Source: CAWUIO01 sp963922455 (lineage in GTDB: Bacteria; Bacteroidota; Bacteroidia; Cytophagales; Microscillaceae). From it: DNA of 9,781 bases. Positions within the stretch are counted from its first letter, which is position 1; each line of letters starts with the position of its first letter. The notes under the pieces were generated by a model. The model ran no database searches. It was not told the DNA's origin and saw only the letters and a list, made by a program, of their open reading frames with translations. Of the stretch, positions 1-7,130 are shown piece by piece. The DNA lies in assembly GCA_963922455.1 (NCBI GenBank), contig CAWUIO010000173.1:1-9781 (forward strand). The letters are read 5' to 3'. The position numbers and the translations under genes were made by a program.

Positions 1-77
1 CGGCTCGGCAGCCCAGCCCGGCCCGCGCGGGTAGTTCGGGGCAAGGTGCAACTTCATTTCCCTGGCGCGGGCAAGCC
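1..77 (-). repeat. Partial copy D of a GC-rich dispersed intergenic repeat, cut by the window edge
   Basis: This stretch matches, in the same direction, the reverse copy at 9607-9732. The blocks AGCCCG-R-CCCGCGC (16-28) and CCTGGCGCGGGCAAGCC (61-77) correspond to 9672-9685 and 9715-9731, the latter with about 15 of 17 bases identical. An 8-bp perfect stem, GCCCGCGC at 21-28 with GCGCGGGC at 65-72, is the same stem found in the other copies, although the loop sequence differs. The conserved end of the element (the part ending in CCCTAAGC in the other copies) would lie left of the window. It lies head to head with copy A, 56 bases apart. Its function is unknown. Confidence 0.6.
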
Positions 78-110
78 CCAAACCTCTGCTTAGAGCTTGG
101 AGGGTTTTTT
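76..110 (+). terminator. Possible rho-independent terminator
   Basis: CCAA (78-81) can pair with TTGG (97-100), and inside it CTCT (84-87) pairs with AGAG (92-95) around a GCTT loop. Two further C-G pairs are possible at the base across a one-base bulge, and six T residues follow at 105-110. The stem is interrupted and no gene is seen upstream within the window, so the transcript it would end is unknown. It could instead belong to the repeat just upstream. Confidence 0.35.
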
Positions 111-133
111 ACAGGATCCATAAAGAAAAAAAT

Positions 134-267
134 AGGAGCTTCCCCCGCGCTACCTCGGTATTGAGCTTCTTGTTCCTTTGGGCCTAGCGCGGGGTCGGGC
201 TGTCACTACTCGCTGCCTCTCCCCGCAGGCCAATGCGAGCTCAAACAGGCCGTTCCATCCCTAAGCC
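134..267 (+). repeat. Copy A of the GC-rich dispersed repeat, two predicted hairpins
   Basis: This copy shares an ordered set of blocks with the copies at 8654-8783 and 9607-9732: AGG-R-GCTTCCC at the left end, GTCGGGCT-STCACTACTCGC in the middle, and CTCAAACAGGCCGTTCCATC followed by CCTAAGCC at the right end. Hairpin 1 is a perfect 10-bp stem, CCCCGCGCTA (143-152) with TAGCGCGGGG (185-194). Hairpin 2 joins CTCGC-T-GCCT (209-218) to AGGC-CAAT-GCGAG (227-239). The loop of hairpin 1 is not conserved between copies. The right end can be translated (RAQTGRSIPKP), but this peptide follows the repeat and not a gene. It may be a non-autonomous mobile element, a structured RNA or a boundary element; the sequence does not decide. 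Confidence 0.75.
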
Positions 268-356
268 TAAATACGTACGGGCTATTTCCCTTTCCGGCCC
301 TATGACCTTATCCCAAGGCCAAGCTGGGCAGATCCTACTTAGCACAAGTCTTATAA

Positions 357-545
357 GATATCCCAAGAGGAAGAATCGTATTTTCTCTAACTCAAAAATT
401 ACATCGGAAAGAAATTGGGGGCTTTAACCAAGCCATCGTTTTTCCTGAATCAGGGGCTTATCGTATTAGCCATGAAAAACAGAAGTTAAAATTTACAATT
501 CTTTTTAGGGTTACCTTCTCACAACATGTTCAGGGTAGAAGCTAA
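357..545 (+). pseudogene. Possible decayed coding remnant, no start codon
   Basis: After a TAA at 354-356 one frame stays open for 62 codons and ends at TAA 543-545. Its translation has a protein-like mix, for example GGFNQAIVFPESGAYRIS, and codons similar to the neighbouring genes. It contains no ATG, is closed upstream by the stop and lies about 90 bases past repeat copy A. Its last 20 bases overlap the start of the kinase gene in another frame. It could be the 3' end of a gene whose 5' part was lost, or chance. I recognise no family. The rest of 268-525 shows no other feature I can support beyond a short dyad (CCTGA-A-TCAGG, 444-454). Confidence 0.2.
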
Positions 546-2619
546 GGTATTAATTTGTATAAGTATTCTCATGGGGTTTGGACCTTCTCTAGCCGGGGCC
601 CAAGGGAATACCTTAAAAGGTAGTTTACTCCAGGAAGGAGACAATAGCCCCATTGCCTATGCTTGGATTTTTTTTTCGGCAAGGCCCCAAGACAAGGTGC
701 AAAGTGATCAGCAAGGAAACTTTTCCTTAGCCTACCCTTCCGATTACCAATCCAAAACCCACTACACCCTATCCATACAGCCCGAAAATGGGGAAATCAT
801 CATATCTCAAATGGTAAACCAACCCCTAAACATCTTTGTAAAACTCAAAGTAAGGCTCCCCAAAATACTGGCCTCCGTTCATGACGAAGAACAAGAAAAG
901 GTAGAATTGATCCAAAAACAAGCCAAGCTTCTGGCTCAAGAGGAAGAAAACAAAAAAGAAAAACGTCCCTCCAAAAACCCAAGGAATAGAAGAAAACAAA
1001 GCAGAAAAAAGCCATCAAGTCCAAGCAATACAGGCACCCTCACAAGCGCCAACCAAGATCCTAAGGATAAAACACCCAATCCCGACAAAATCCTAGCTGA
1101 AGGATTGGTCTTAGACACTAGCCTTGCTACCCTATCCATTGACAACCTGACAGCTGCTCTGGACGATATCCGGCAAAAGTTGATCTTGGAAAAACAAATG
1201 ATCCAAAAGCGGAACCAAGAAATTCAGTCGGCCATCCGATGGATTTCGGATCAATTGGAAAATGAAAGTAATTTAAGCCCCAAACAAAGACAAGCCTTGA
1301 TGGCCAAGCTAGAGGCCTTAGAAGAACAGCTCGAGGCTAATAAACTGGCTTACAACAAACTTCAAGAGACCACCCACGAAAATATTGAAAATATAAAACG
1401 GGTTATTTCCAAACAAGACTATGGCTTTTACATCAATTACAACCTAATAGGTAGCCTCCTTGCCTTGATCTTGGTATTAGCCATACTAAGCTTTATCTCG
1501 AACCGAGTAGCCCGGGGACTGCGTAAACAAAGGAATACTCTCGCCGATAAAATTCAACAGATTAACCAACAGAAAGCCGAAATCGACCAGCAAAATAAAG
1601 AAATTAAGGCGCAAAGGGATAATTTGAAAACGAAAAACCAACAACTGGAAGATCTACAACAATCCAAGGATCAACTTACAGCGATGATTGCCCACGACCT
1701 CAGAAACCCGCTGAATATAATCTTGGGCTATAGCAAAAACCTCGAGAAAAACTCAGGGTCAGCAGATCCCGCATCTCAAGGGTCCAAAAAATATATTTAT
1801 CAAGCCAGCCAAAGAATTAGTGGTTTGATTGACAATATGTTGGATATACAAAAGTATACCAAAGCCGGGTTTCATTTGCAAAGAGGAACGTACTCTGTCC
1901 TGCAATTGGCCGAAAAATCCATTCAAGACCTGCGGATTTTTGCCGATCAAAAAGGAATCTTGGTGCAAAACACCATCAACCCACTCTGGTTGGTCGATTG
2001 CGATTTTCGGGTGGTAGAACGGGTCATCGAAAACCTGTTTACCAATGCCATCAAATACACCCCCAGCGGGGGGCAAATCACTTTCTTCTCCGAACTCAAT
2101 ACCAATCAATCCAAAGTAATCATTTCCGTGCGAGATACCGGAGAAGGGATACCGAGTGATAAATTCTCCAAGATATTTGAGCCCTTTAATCAATTGGATG
2201 CCCGTCGGTTTGCCCATACCAGCTCTACTGGCCTGGGCCTAACCTTCTGTAAGATGGCTATTGATGCCCACGGCGAATCCTTACAAGTCAAGTCAAAAGT
2301 GGGAGAAGGTACCTGTTTTTATTTTACCCTACCCTTGGTGGCCATAGAAGAAAGCTCGCAAGAAGCCGTGCCCGAAACCGCCCTAGTAATGGGCCTTAAC
2401 CCTCCGATCAGTTTGACGAAAGAAGAAAAGGTGTATTTATTACCCTTCAAGCAAGAATTAGAAACCCTAGAAATTTATGAAGATAGCGAAATACGAACAG
2501 TATTGTCTAAAGTAAATACGGAGGGCAAGGAAGCGCTCTCCCAATGGAAAGTAAGCGTGCAAGAAGCCGTAGATTGTCTCAACGAAAAAGAATTTAAGAC
2601 CTTATTAAGTCTAGCTTAA
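526..2619 (+). CDS. Membrane sensor histidine kinase with N-terminal carboxypeptidase-regulatory-like domain
   Basis: A two-component sensor kinase of 697 residues. Residues 1-26 form a signal peptide ending near AGAQG. Residues 28-108 look like a CarboxypepD_reg-like beta-sandwich (KGSLLQ..SPIAYAWIFFS..DQQGNFSL). A Lys/Arg-rich, low-complexity linker (about 140-165) and a coiled coil (205-295) follow, then one membrane helix (306-325) and a second coiled coil (335-385). The HisKA H-box is IAHDLRNPLN with His390. The HATPase domain has the N-box ENLFTNAIKY (Asn507), G1 DTGEGIP (537-543), F-box FEPF (551-554) and G2 TGLGL (568-572), so it should be catalytically active. The C-terminal 90 residues are helical (LPFKQELETLEIYEDSEI...), a tail seen on many kinases and hybrid kinases of this phylum. 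The start was chosen because it gives a complete signal peptide; no clear ribosome binding site or TAnnTTTG promoter is visible. The receiver-phosphatase gene follows 10 bases later. The ligand is unknown. Confidence 0.93.
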   Translation: MFRVEAKVLICISILMGFGPSLAGAQGNTLKGSLLQEGDNSPIAYAWIFFSARPQDKVQSDQQGNFSLAYPSDYQSKTHYTLSIQPENGEIIISQMVNQPLNIFVKLKVRLPKILASVHDEEQEKVELIQKQAKLLAQEEENKKEKRPSKNPRNRRKQSRKKPSSPSNTGTLTSANQDPKDKTPNPDKILAEGLVLDTSLATLSIDNLTAALDDIRQKLILEKQMIQKRNQEIQSAIRWISDQLENESNLSPKQRQALMAKLEALEEQLEANKLAYNKLQETTHENIENIKRVISKQDYGFYINYNLIGSLLALILVLAILSFISNRVARGLRKQRNTLADKIQQINQQKAEIDQQNKEIKAQRDNLKTKNQQLEDLQQSKDQLTAMIAHDLRNPLNIILGYSKNLEKNSGSADPASQGSKKYIYQASQRISGLIDNMLDIQKYTKAGFHLQRGTYSVLQLAEKSIQDLRIFADQKGILVQNTINPLWLVDCDFRVVERVIENLFTNAIKYTPSGGQITFFSELNTNQSKVIISVRDTGEGIPSDKFSKIFEPFNQLDARRFAHTSSTGLGLTFCKMAIDAHGESLQVKSKVGEGTCFYFTLPLVAIEESSQEAVPETALVMGLNPPISLTKEEKVYLLPFKQELETLEIYEDSEIRTVLSKVNTEGKEALSQWKVSVQEAVDCLNEKEFKTLLSLA

Positions 2620-2629
2620 GTGTGTAAGC

Positions 2630-3868
2630 ATGAAATATACCGCAACCATTCTAATCACCGATGATAATGTAAGTAACCTAAACATTCTTAGGGAGCACTT
2701 GGAGAATTCGGGAGATGCTTTCCGGATTTTGAGGGCTACGGATGGTCTCAAGGCGGTAAATATAGCCGAAAAAGCCTGCCCCGACCTTATTCTCATGGAT
2801 TGGGAAATGCCGGTTATGTCTGGCCTCGAAGCCCTTAGGTTGTTAAAAATAACCCCAAATACCCAGGAAATACCCGTAATTATGGTGACTGCCCGGGTGC
2901 AGCCCGAAGACTTAGAAAAAGCCTTGGAGTTTGGGGCCATGGACTACATCAAAAAACCCATTGACCAATTAGAGCTATTAGCCCGGGTACGTTCGGCTAT
3001 CCGTTTGAGGCAAGCCTATCGGGAGTTGGAACATAAGAATAAAGAGCTGGCCTTAGCTTACCAAAATACCACAGATAGTATTAAGTATGCGCAGCGTATT
3101 CAATGGGCGAGCCTTATTAAATCACACGACATAATATCTCAAAACTTGGATGCTTTCATTTTGTATTTCCCTTATGAGATTGTGAGTGGAGATTTCTACT
3201 GGGCTTGTCAAGTAAAAGGACATCGGTATAAACACGATCATGCAGACAGTAATCATATTACCCTCATAGCCAATATCGATTGTACGGGGCACGGTGTCCC
3301 CGGAGCCTTTATGACCATGCTGGCCCGAGTGCTCTTAGATACCATTGTAAACGAAAACAAAGTAATTGAGCCTTCTGCCATTTTAAGGCTTTTGGATAAA
3401 AAAGTTCGGGACACCCTTACCCAAAATGATGGTGAAGATGCCCAAGACGGAATGGAAATGGCCTTGGTAGCCATAGATCACGAACGCCAAACCTTACAGT
3501 TTTCCGGGGCGAGGCATCATGTATATTACGTGAAAGAAAATCGTCTACACCAAGTGAAAGGCTCCTCGTATTCAGTAGGAAGTTACCTGGTAGAAGTCGA
3601 CAAAAAATATACTTCCGAAGAAATCAATTTATCGGGTATCCAAACGATTTACTTTACTACCGATGGTTTCCCCGATCAATTTGGTGGGCCAGATAACCGA
3701 AAATATATGCGAAAAAGACTCCGGGATTTTTTCCTAAAGCTGAGCCCACATCCTATGAATGAGCAAAAACGGGCTCTAGAAGATGAGTTTAAGACCTGGA
3801 AAGGGGAGCAACAACAAACAGACGACGTGCTCATTATGGGGCTTAAACCAAGCCAGGGAGGCTGGTAA
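2630..3868 (+). CDS. Response regulator with PP2C (SpoIIE/RsbU-type) Ser/Thr phosphatase output
   Basis: A 412-residue cytoplasmic protein with two domains. The N-terminal receiver domain (about 5-125) has the acidic pair Asp11/Asp12, phospho-acceptor Asp57 in LILMDWEMPVMSG, Thr87 and Lys109 in IKKP. A helical linker (126-165) contains SIKYAQRIQ, a common lead-in to this phosphatase type in the phylum. The PP2C domain (about 170-405) has metal-site motifs VSGDFYW (Asp188), DCTGHGVPGAF (Asp217), TTDGF (Asp345) and QTDDVLIMG (Asp398/Asp399), so it is probably active. A His-rich loop (GHRYKHDHADSNH, 197-209) sits between the first two motifs. In this family the usual role is to remove phosphate from a Ser/Thr-phosphorylated antagonist in partner switching; no such antagonist or anti-sigma kinase is encoded here. 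The 10-base spacing strongly suggests co-transcription with the kinase gene, whose product should phosphorylate Asp57. Confidence 0.93.
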   Translation: MKYTATILITDDNVSNLNILREHLENSGDAFRILRATDGLKAVNIAEKACPDLILMDWEMPVMSGLEALRLLKITPNTQEIPVIMVTARVQPEDLEKALEFGAMDYIKKPIDQLELLARVRSAIRLRQAYRELEHKNKELALAYQNTTDSIKYAQRIQWASLIKSHDIISQNLDAFILYFPYEIVSGDFYWACQVKGHRYKHDHADSNHITLIANIDCTGHGVPGAFMTMLARVLLDTIVNENKVIEPSAILRLLDKKVRDTLTQNDGEDAQDGMEMALVAIDHERQTLQFSGARHHVYYVKENRLHQVKGSSYSVGSYLVEVDKKYTSEEINLSGIQTIYFTTDGFPDQFGGPDNRKYMRKRLRDFFLKLSPHPMNEQKRALEDEFKTWKGEQQQTDDVLIMGLKPSQGGW

Positions 3869-3906
3869 GACTTATAACAAGTGCTGATAATATGTATTCT
3901 AGCAAT

Positions 3907-3925
3907 GACTTTTTGGAAAAAAGTC
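3907..3925. repeat. Perfect AT-rich inverted repeat before the surface-protein gene
   Basis: GACTTTTT (3907-3914) and AAAAAGTC (3918-3925) are perfect inverted arms around a GGA loop. The structure ends 9 bases before the ATG at 3935, so in mRNA it would sit where ribosomes load. It could modulate translation or act as a weak attenuator or operator. It lacks a GC-rich stem and a following T run, so it is not a standard terminator. No recognisable TAnnTTTG promoter is seen in the 66-base gap. Confidence 0.45.
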
Positions 3926-3934
3926 TAATATACT

Positions 3935-6900
3935 ATGCAAGTAACACACACTTTTATAGGAAAAGTCACCTTAATATGGGGCTTTTTTTTCCTGTTTAGC
4001 GACAGTATGTCCCAGGTTCCAAAATGGATACGGACCATGGGTGGAAATAATAATGAAGACGGTGTAGCAATAACCGTAGATTCGGAGGGAAATACCTACG
4101 AGGTTGGTACCTTAAGATCCAATTACACTATATTTGGGATGAACATTCCAATCAATAATCCTGAAGTATTTGTGGCAAAATACAATTCGGATGGAGTACC
4201 CATTTGGTTGGAAACCTATGGCGGTATAGGATCTCAATGGGCTAGAGGAATCAGTATTTTTGAAGACGAAGTATACATTACAGGAGGGTTTAAAGACTTC
4301 ATTTCTTTTGAATTTTTCAATACACGCTATGGCTCAAATGAAGAAATCTTTTTGGCCAAATTTGACACATCAGGCAATTTCATTTGGGGAAGAAGGGCCG
4401 GCGGAGGAGGAAGTCCTCCCAAAAACCAAGCCCATGAATGGGTTCGTAGATCTGGAGGAAATGAAAACGATAAAGCCGAAGACGTAGCTATTCTTAACAA
4501 TAAAGTGTATACTACTGGCTTCGTGACGACAAAAGCAGATTTTAATACCCCCCCCAATGAAAATACTAATTATTACACTACCATAGGAAACGAAGATGTA
4601 TTCTTGACCAAGCATGACTCAGCAGGAAATCTCTTACACTTCCAAGGATTTGGCAGTGCAGATTACGATAGAGGAGTAAATTTGATTGCTCAGGATAGCC
4701 TAGTGTACCTGATTGGAGACTATCAAAGTAGTGTGAATATGTTTGATCTGGGCAAGACAATTGACTCAGAGGGCAGTGATGATATTTTTGTCTTACAAAT
4801 TCTGGACACAACCTTCGACGCAGCCCTACCCCCCATCGTTATAACAGGCCCTGACTCTGTCTGCTTAGGGCAAGCTAGTACCTATACTGCCTTGCCAGAT
4901 CTGCCAAGTATGCGATGGATTGCAAGTTCCCAAAATGGCACTACGCCGGGTAATACCATCACCTTGGCAAATGATCAGCCGGGACAAGATACCTTGATTT
5001 TATATTATCAAAGCAATATTGTTGATACCGTCGTGATTACCGTGTTTGACGAAGTCAAACCACGCATTACCGGAGATCCTCAACCCTGCATAGGAAAACT
5101 TACCCCCTATGCAGTAGATAACCCCACCCCTGGGTCTTTGTACACGTGGAGTATACAAGGGGGTAATATTATTTCCGTGCCTGGAAGTCCGAGTGCCCAA
5201 GTGCAATGGGATACCGCAAGCACTACCCGTTTGATAGTCATGGAAACTACCCCAACGGGTTGCATTGGGGCCGATACCTTAGATGTACAAGTCCGTTATG
5301 TACCGTTTGGTAACAGCTTACTCTGTCCCGACGATCCCTTACCGAGTATTCAAATACAAGGACCTAATGCGATTTGTCAAGGAAAAACCTTAACCCTAAG
5401 TGCGCAACCCGATACGCTTGATTTAGCGTGGAAGTGGGAGTCTGGTGATAGTAGTGCCTTGGGACAAACAGTAGATCTAGCTTGGCCAAGGATTGGGCAA
5501 GACAGTGTGTTCTTGTTTTTTCAAGGCACAGCCGTGGATACCGCGCTGATTACTATACAAATTTCTCCTGATCCAAAAATTCAAGGGGACACCCTACCCT
5601 GCTTTGGTAAAGAGGTAAACTATACCCTCCAAACGCTAAGTCCCGGGTCCAATTACTTTTGGGAAGTACAAGGAGGGAGTATTTTATCCAGTCAGATGAG
5701 TGATCACCTAATGGTACGATGGGATTCCGTGCAGGCTACCCAATTACTTTTGCGGGAAACCAATAGCTCAGGCTGCCAAAACACAGACTACTTAGATGTA
5801 CAGGTGCGTAATATACCCTTTGGCAATACCTACCGCTGTCCCGATGATACTCAGCCACTTTATCAAATTGTAGGGCCCAATACAATATGTCAGGGAAATT
5901 CTGCTCAATATGGCCTAAGTCCCGACACAACAGGTGTGGTATGGAGATCAAGCACGGGCCAAGTACTGAGTATCGACGTTCCCTTGGCATATCTGGGGAA
6001 CCGGGTGGGAACCGATAGCCTATTTTTAGAAATTGGGGGAATCGTGATGGATACGCTGGCTATACAGGTGCTAGGAGATCAGAATCCTCAAATAAACGGC
6101 CCCCAAATTTCTTGCGAAAATGAAATAAGCACCTATACTGTACAAAGCCAGGATAGAAGTGCTCCCATCCAGTGGTTTATTGCTGGAGGAGAGATCCTTA
6201 CAGATTCTCAAGCCAGCCAGGTGGAAGTAAGATGGCAAGTGGGAGACAACCAATACCTAGGGGTAGTACTAGGCAATGAATGCCCCAGCCAGGACAGCGT
6301 GCGGATTCAAGTTGATGCTCTACCTAGCTTCCAAATCCAAGGAGATACGGCGGTATGCAATAACTTAGAAAGCACCTACACCATAACCGAGCCAGGTAAT
6401 TCTATTGTGTGGGAAATTAAGGAAGGGACTATTTTGAGTGGGCAAAGTACGCATCAAATTACAGTCAGCTGGCTTCTGGAAGGGCAAGGGAATGTGCGTG
6501 TAAGTCAAAATACTCCAGGCACCTCCTGCCGGGCCCAGGTATCCCTGCCCATACAGCCTAACCAGGATTTTATCAGTACCTTAAACGTTTCTTCTAGTGG
6601 AAAAGGCTCTGAAGATTGCCTACGTAGTCCTATACGTTTATTTGCCGAAGCCCAAGGCCCAGTACTCCAATATGACTGGTATCACATAGACCAAAAGGAA
6701 CGTATCGGGACTGGCCCCTCTCTCAACATACAAGAGCCAGGCCTGTACCAGGTAATTGCCCTGGGTGCTTGTAACCAAGTCATGAGCGATACACTTTTGG
6801 TACAATCTCCCCAAGTATTGGTGCCTAACTTATTTACTCCCAACCAAGACAACCAAGACGACCTCTTTTTACTTCATACCTACGATACCACGAGTCTAGA

Positions 6901-7090
6901 AAAAATTGAATTAAGAATATTCGATCGGCGGGGCAATGTTGTCTTCTATACCGAAAATATTTCCGAAGCATTTGAGCAAGGATGGGATGGGGACCAAGCG
7001 GGGAACGGTTCCTATGTATGGACTTTGAAAGTAAGCGACAAATTTTGTGGTATTTATCAACAAAGAGGGGTAATTAACTTAATCCGTTAA
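3935..7090 (+). CDS. T9SS-secreted surface protein: beta-propeller repeats, tandem PKD-like modules, type B sorting domain
   Basis: A 1051-residue exported protein. Residues 1-26 are a signal peptide (hydrophobic core LIWGFFFLF). Residues 29-290 hold about four SBBP-type propeller repeats, each with a W..x.GG..ED-like start, a VY(I/T)TG strand and a D/NIF(L/V)-AKxDxxGN strand. Residues 301-870 consist of Ig/PKD-like domains of the form I-x-GP/GD-x-x-C..Y....W, including near-copies of a two-domain module about 171 residues long. A further Ig-like domain spans about 880-957. Residues 959-1051 match the gliding-motility-type C-terminal (T9SS type B) domain: VPNLFTPNQDNQDDLF, then ELRIFDRRGNVVF, GWDGDQAGNGSYVW and a closing RGVINLIR. 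This signal directs export across the outer membrane by T9SS and association with the cell surface. The next gene encodes a PorP/SprF-like partner, the arrangement known for SprB/SprF. A role in adhesion or gliding is inferred; no enzyme domain is visible. A C8 tract lies at 4548-4555. Confidence 0.92.
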   Translation: MQVTHTFIGKVTLIWGFFFLFSDSMSQVPKWIRTMGGNNNEDGVAITVDSEGNTYEVGTLRSNYTIFGMNIPINNPEVFVAKYNSDGVPIWLETYGGIGSQWARGISIFEDEVYITGGFKDFISFEFFNTRYGSNEEIFLAKFDTSGNFIWGRRAGGGGSPPKNQAHEWVRRSGGNENDKAEDVAILNNKVYTTGFVTTKADFNTPPNENTNYYTTIGNEDVFLTKHDSAGNLLHFQGFGSADYDRGVNLIAQDSLVYLIGDYQSSVNMFDLGKTIDSEGSDDIFVLQILDTTFDAALPPIVITGPDSVCLGQASTYTALPDLPSMRWIASSQNGTTPGNTITLANDQPGQDTLILYYQSNIVDTVVITVFDEVKPRITGDPQPCIGKLTPYAVDNPTPGSLYTWSIQGGNIISVPGSPSAQVQWDTASTTRLIVMETTPTGCIGADTLDVQVRYVPFGNSLLCPDDPLPSIQIQGPNAICQGKTLTLSAQPDTLDLAWKWESGDSSALGQTVDLAWPRIGQDSVFLFFQGTAVDTALITIQISPDPKIQGDTLPCFGKEVNYTLQTLSPGSNYFWEVQGGSILSSQMSDHLMVRWDSVQATQLLLRETNSSGCQNTDYLDVQVRNIPFGNTYRCPDDTQPLYQIVGPNTICQGNSAQYGLSPDTTGVVWRSSTGQVLSIDVPLAYLGNRVGTDSLFLEIGGIVMDTLAIQVLGDQNPQINGPQISCENEISTYTVQSQDRSAPIQWFIAGGEILTDSQASQVEVRWQVGDNQYLGVVLGNECPSQDSVRIQVDALPSFQIQGDTAVCNNLESTYTITEPGNSIVWEIKEGTILSGQSTHQITVSWLLEGQGNVRVSQNTPGTSCRAQVSLPIQPNQDFISTLNVSSSGKGSEDCLRSPIRLFAEAQGPVLQYDWYHIDQKERIGTGPSLNIQEPGLYQVIALGACNQVMSDTLLVQSPQVLVPNLFTPNQDNQDDLFLLHTYDTTSLEKIELRIFDRRGNVVFYTENISEAFEQGWDGDQAGNGSYVWTLKVSDKFCGIYQQRGVINLIR
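4835..6316 (+). repeat. Internal tandem repeat of about 513-516 bases (PKD-like module), three copies, the third diverged
   Basis: Modules start at residues 301, 472 and 644 of the surface protein, i.e. near 4835, 5348 and 5864. Each begins I-x-I-x-GP-x-x-xCxG, and a second sub-domain about 74 residues later begins PxIxGD-x-x-PCxGK. Modules 1 and 2 end with DVQVR-x-x-PFGN-x-x-x-CPDD, where even the DNA is closely similar (5280-5335 against 5796-5851). Module 3 has lost this ending. A further copy of the second sub-domain begins near residue 797. The pattern suggests growth by in-frame duplication, with the oldest copies at the 3' end. Confidence 0.8.
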
Positions 7091-7130
7091 GCAGGTGGTA
7101 TCACCGAAAAGACACACGATAAATTGAGAA

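Noticed and set aside
1..267. Repeats as an rRNA, tRNA or integron attC site
   Set aside because: No cloverleaf, no rRNA signature and no RYYYAAC/GTTRRRY core sites; copies occur on both strands in different intergenic gaps.
233..427. A 64-codon forward open frame beginning MRAQTGRSIPKP
   Set aside because: Its start and first 12 residues lie in the conserved end of repeat copy A, and the same peptide appears in copy C on the other strand. The rest shows no protein-like pattern.
444..454. CCTGA-A-TCAGG dyad upstream of the kinase gene as an operator
   Set aside because: It is too short, and it falls within a possible coding remnant; no second copy was seen at another promoter in the window.
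1759..2217. A 152-codon reverse open frame
   Set aside because: It lies wholly inside the HisKA and ATPase codons of the kinase gene and shows no motifs of its own.
2611..2940. A 109-codon reverse open frame over the start of the receiver gene
   Set aside because: It is antisense to well-conserved receiver-domain codons; no independent family is visible.
7094..7105. GGTG-GTAT-CACC hairpin between the surface-protein and PorP/SprF-like genes
   Set aside because: The stem is only four pairs and has no T run after it, so it is not supported as a terminator; the two genes are probably co-transcribed.
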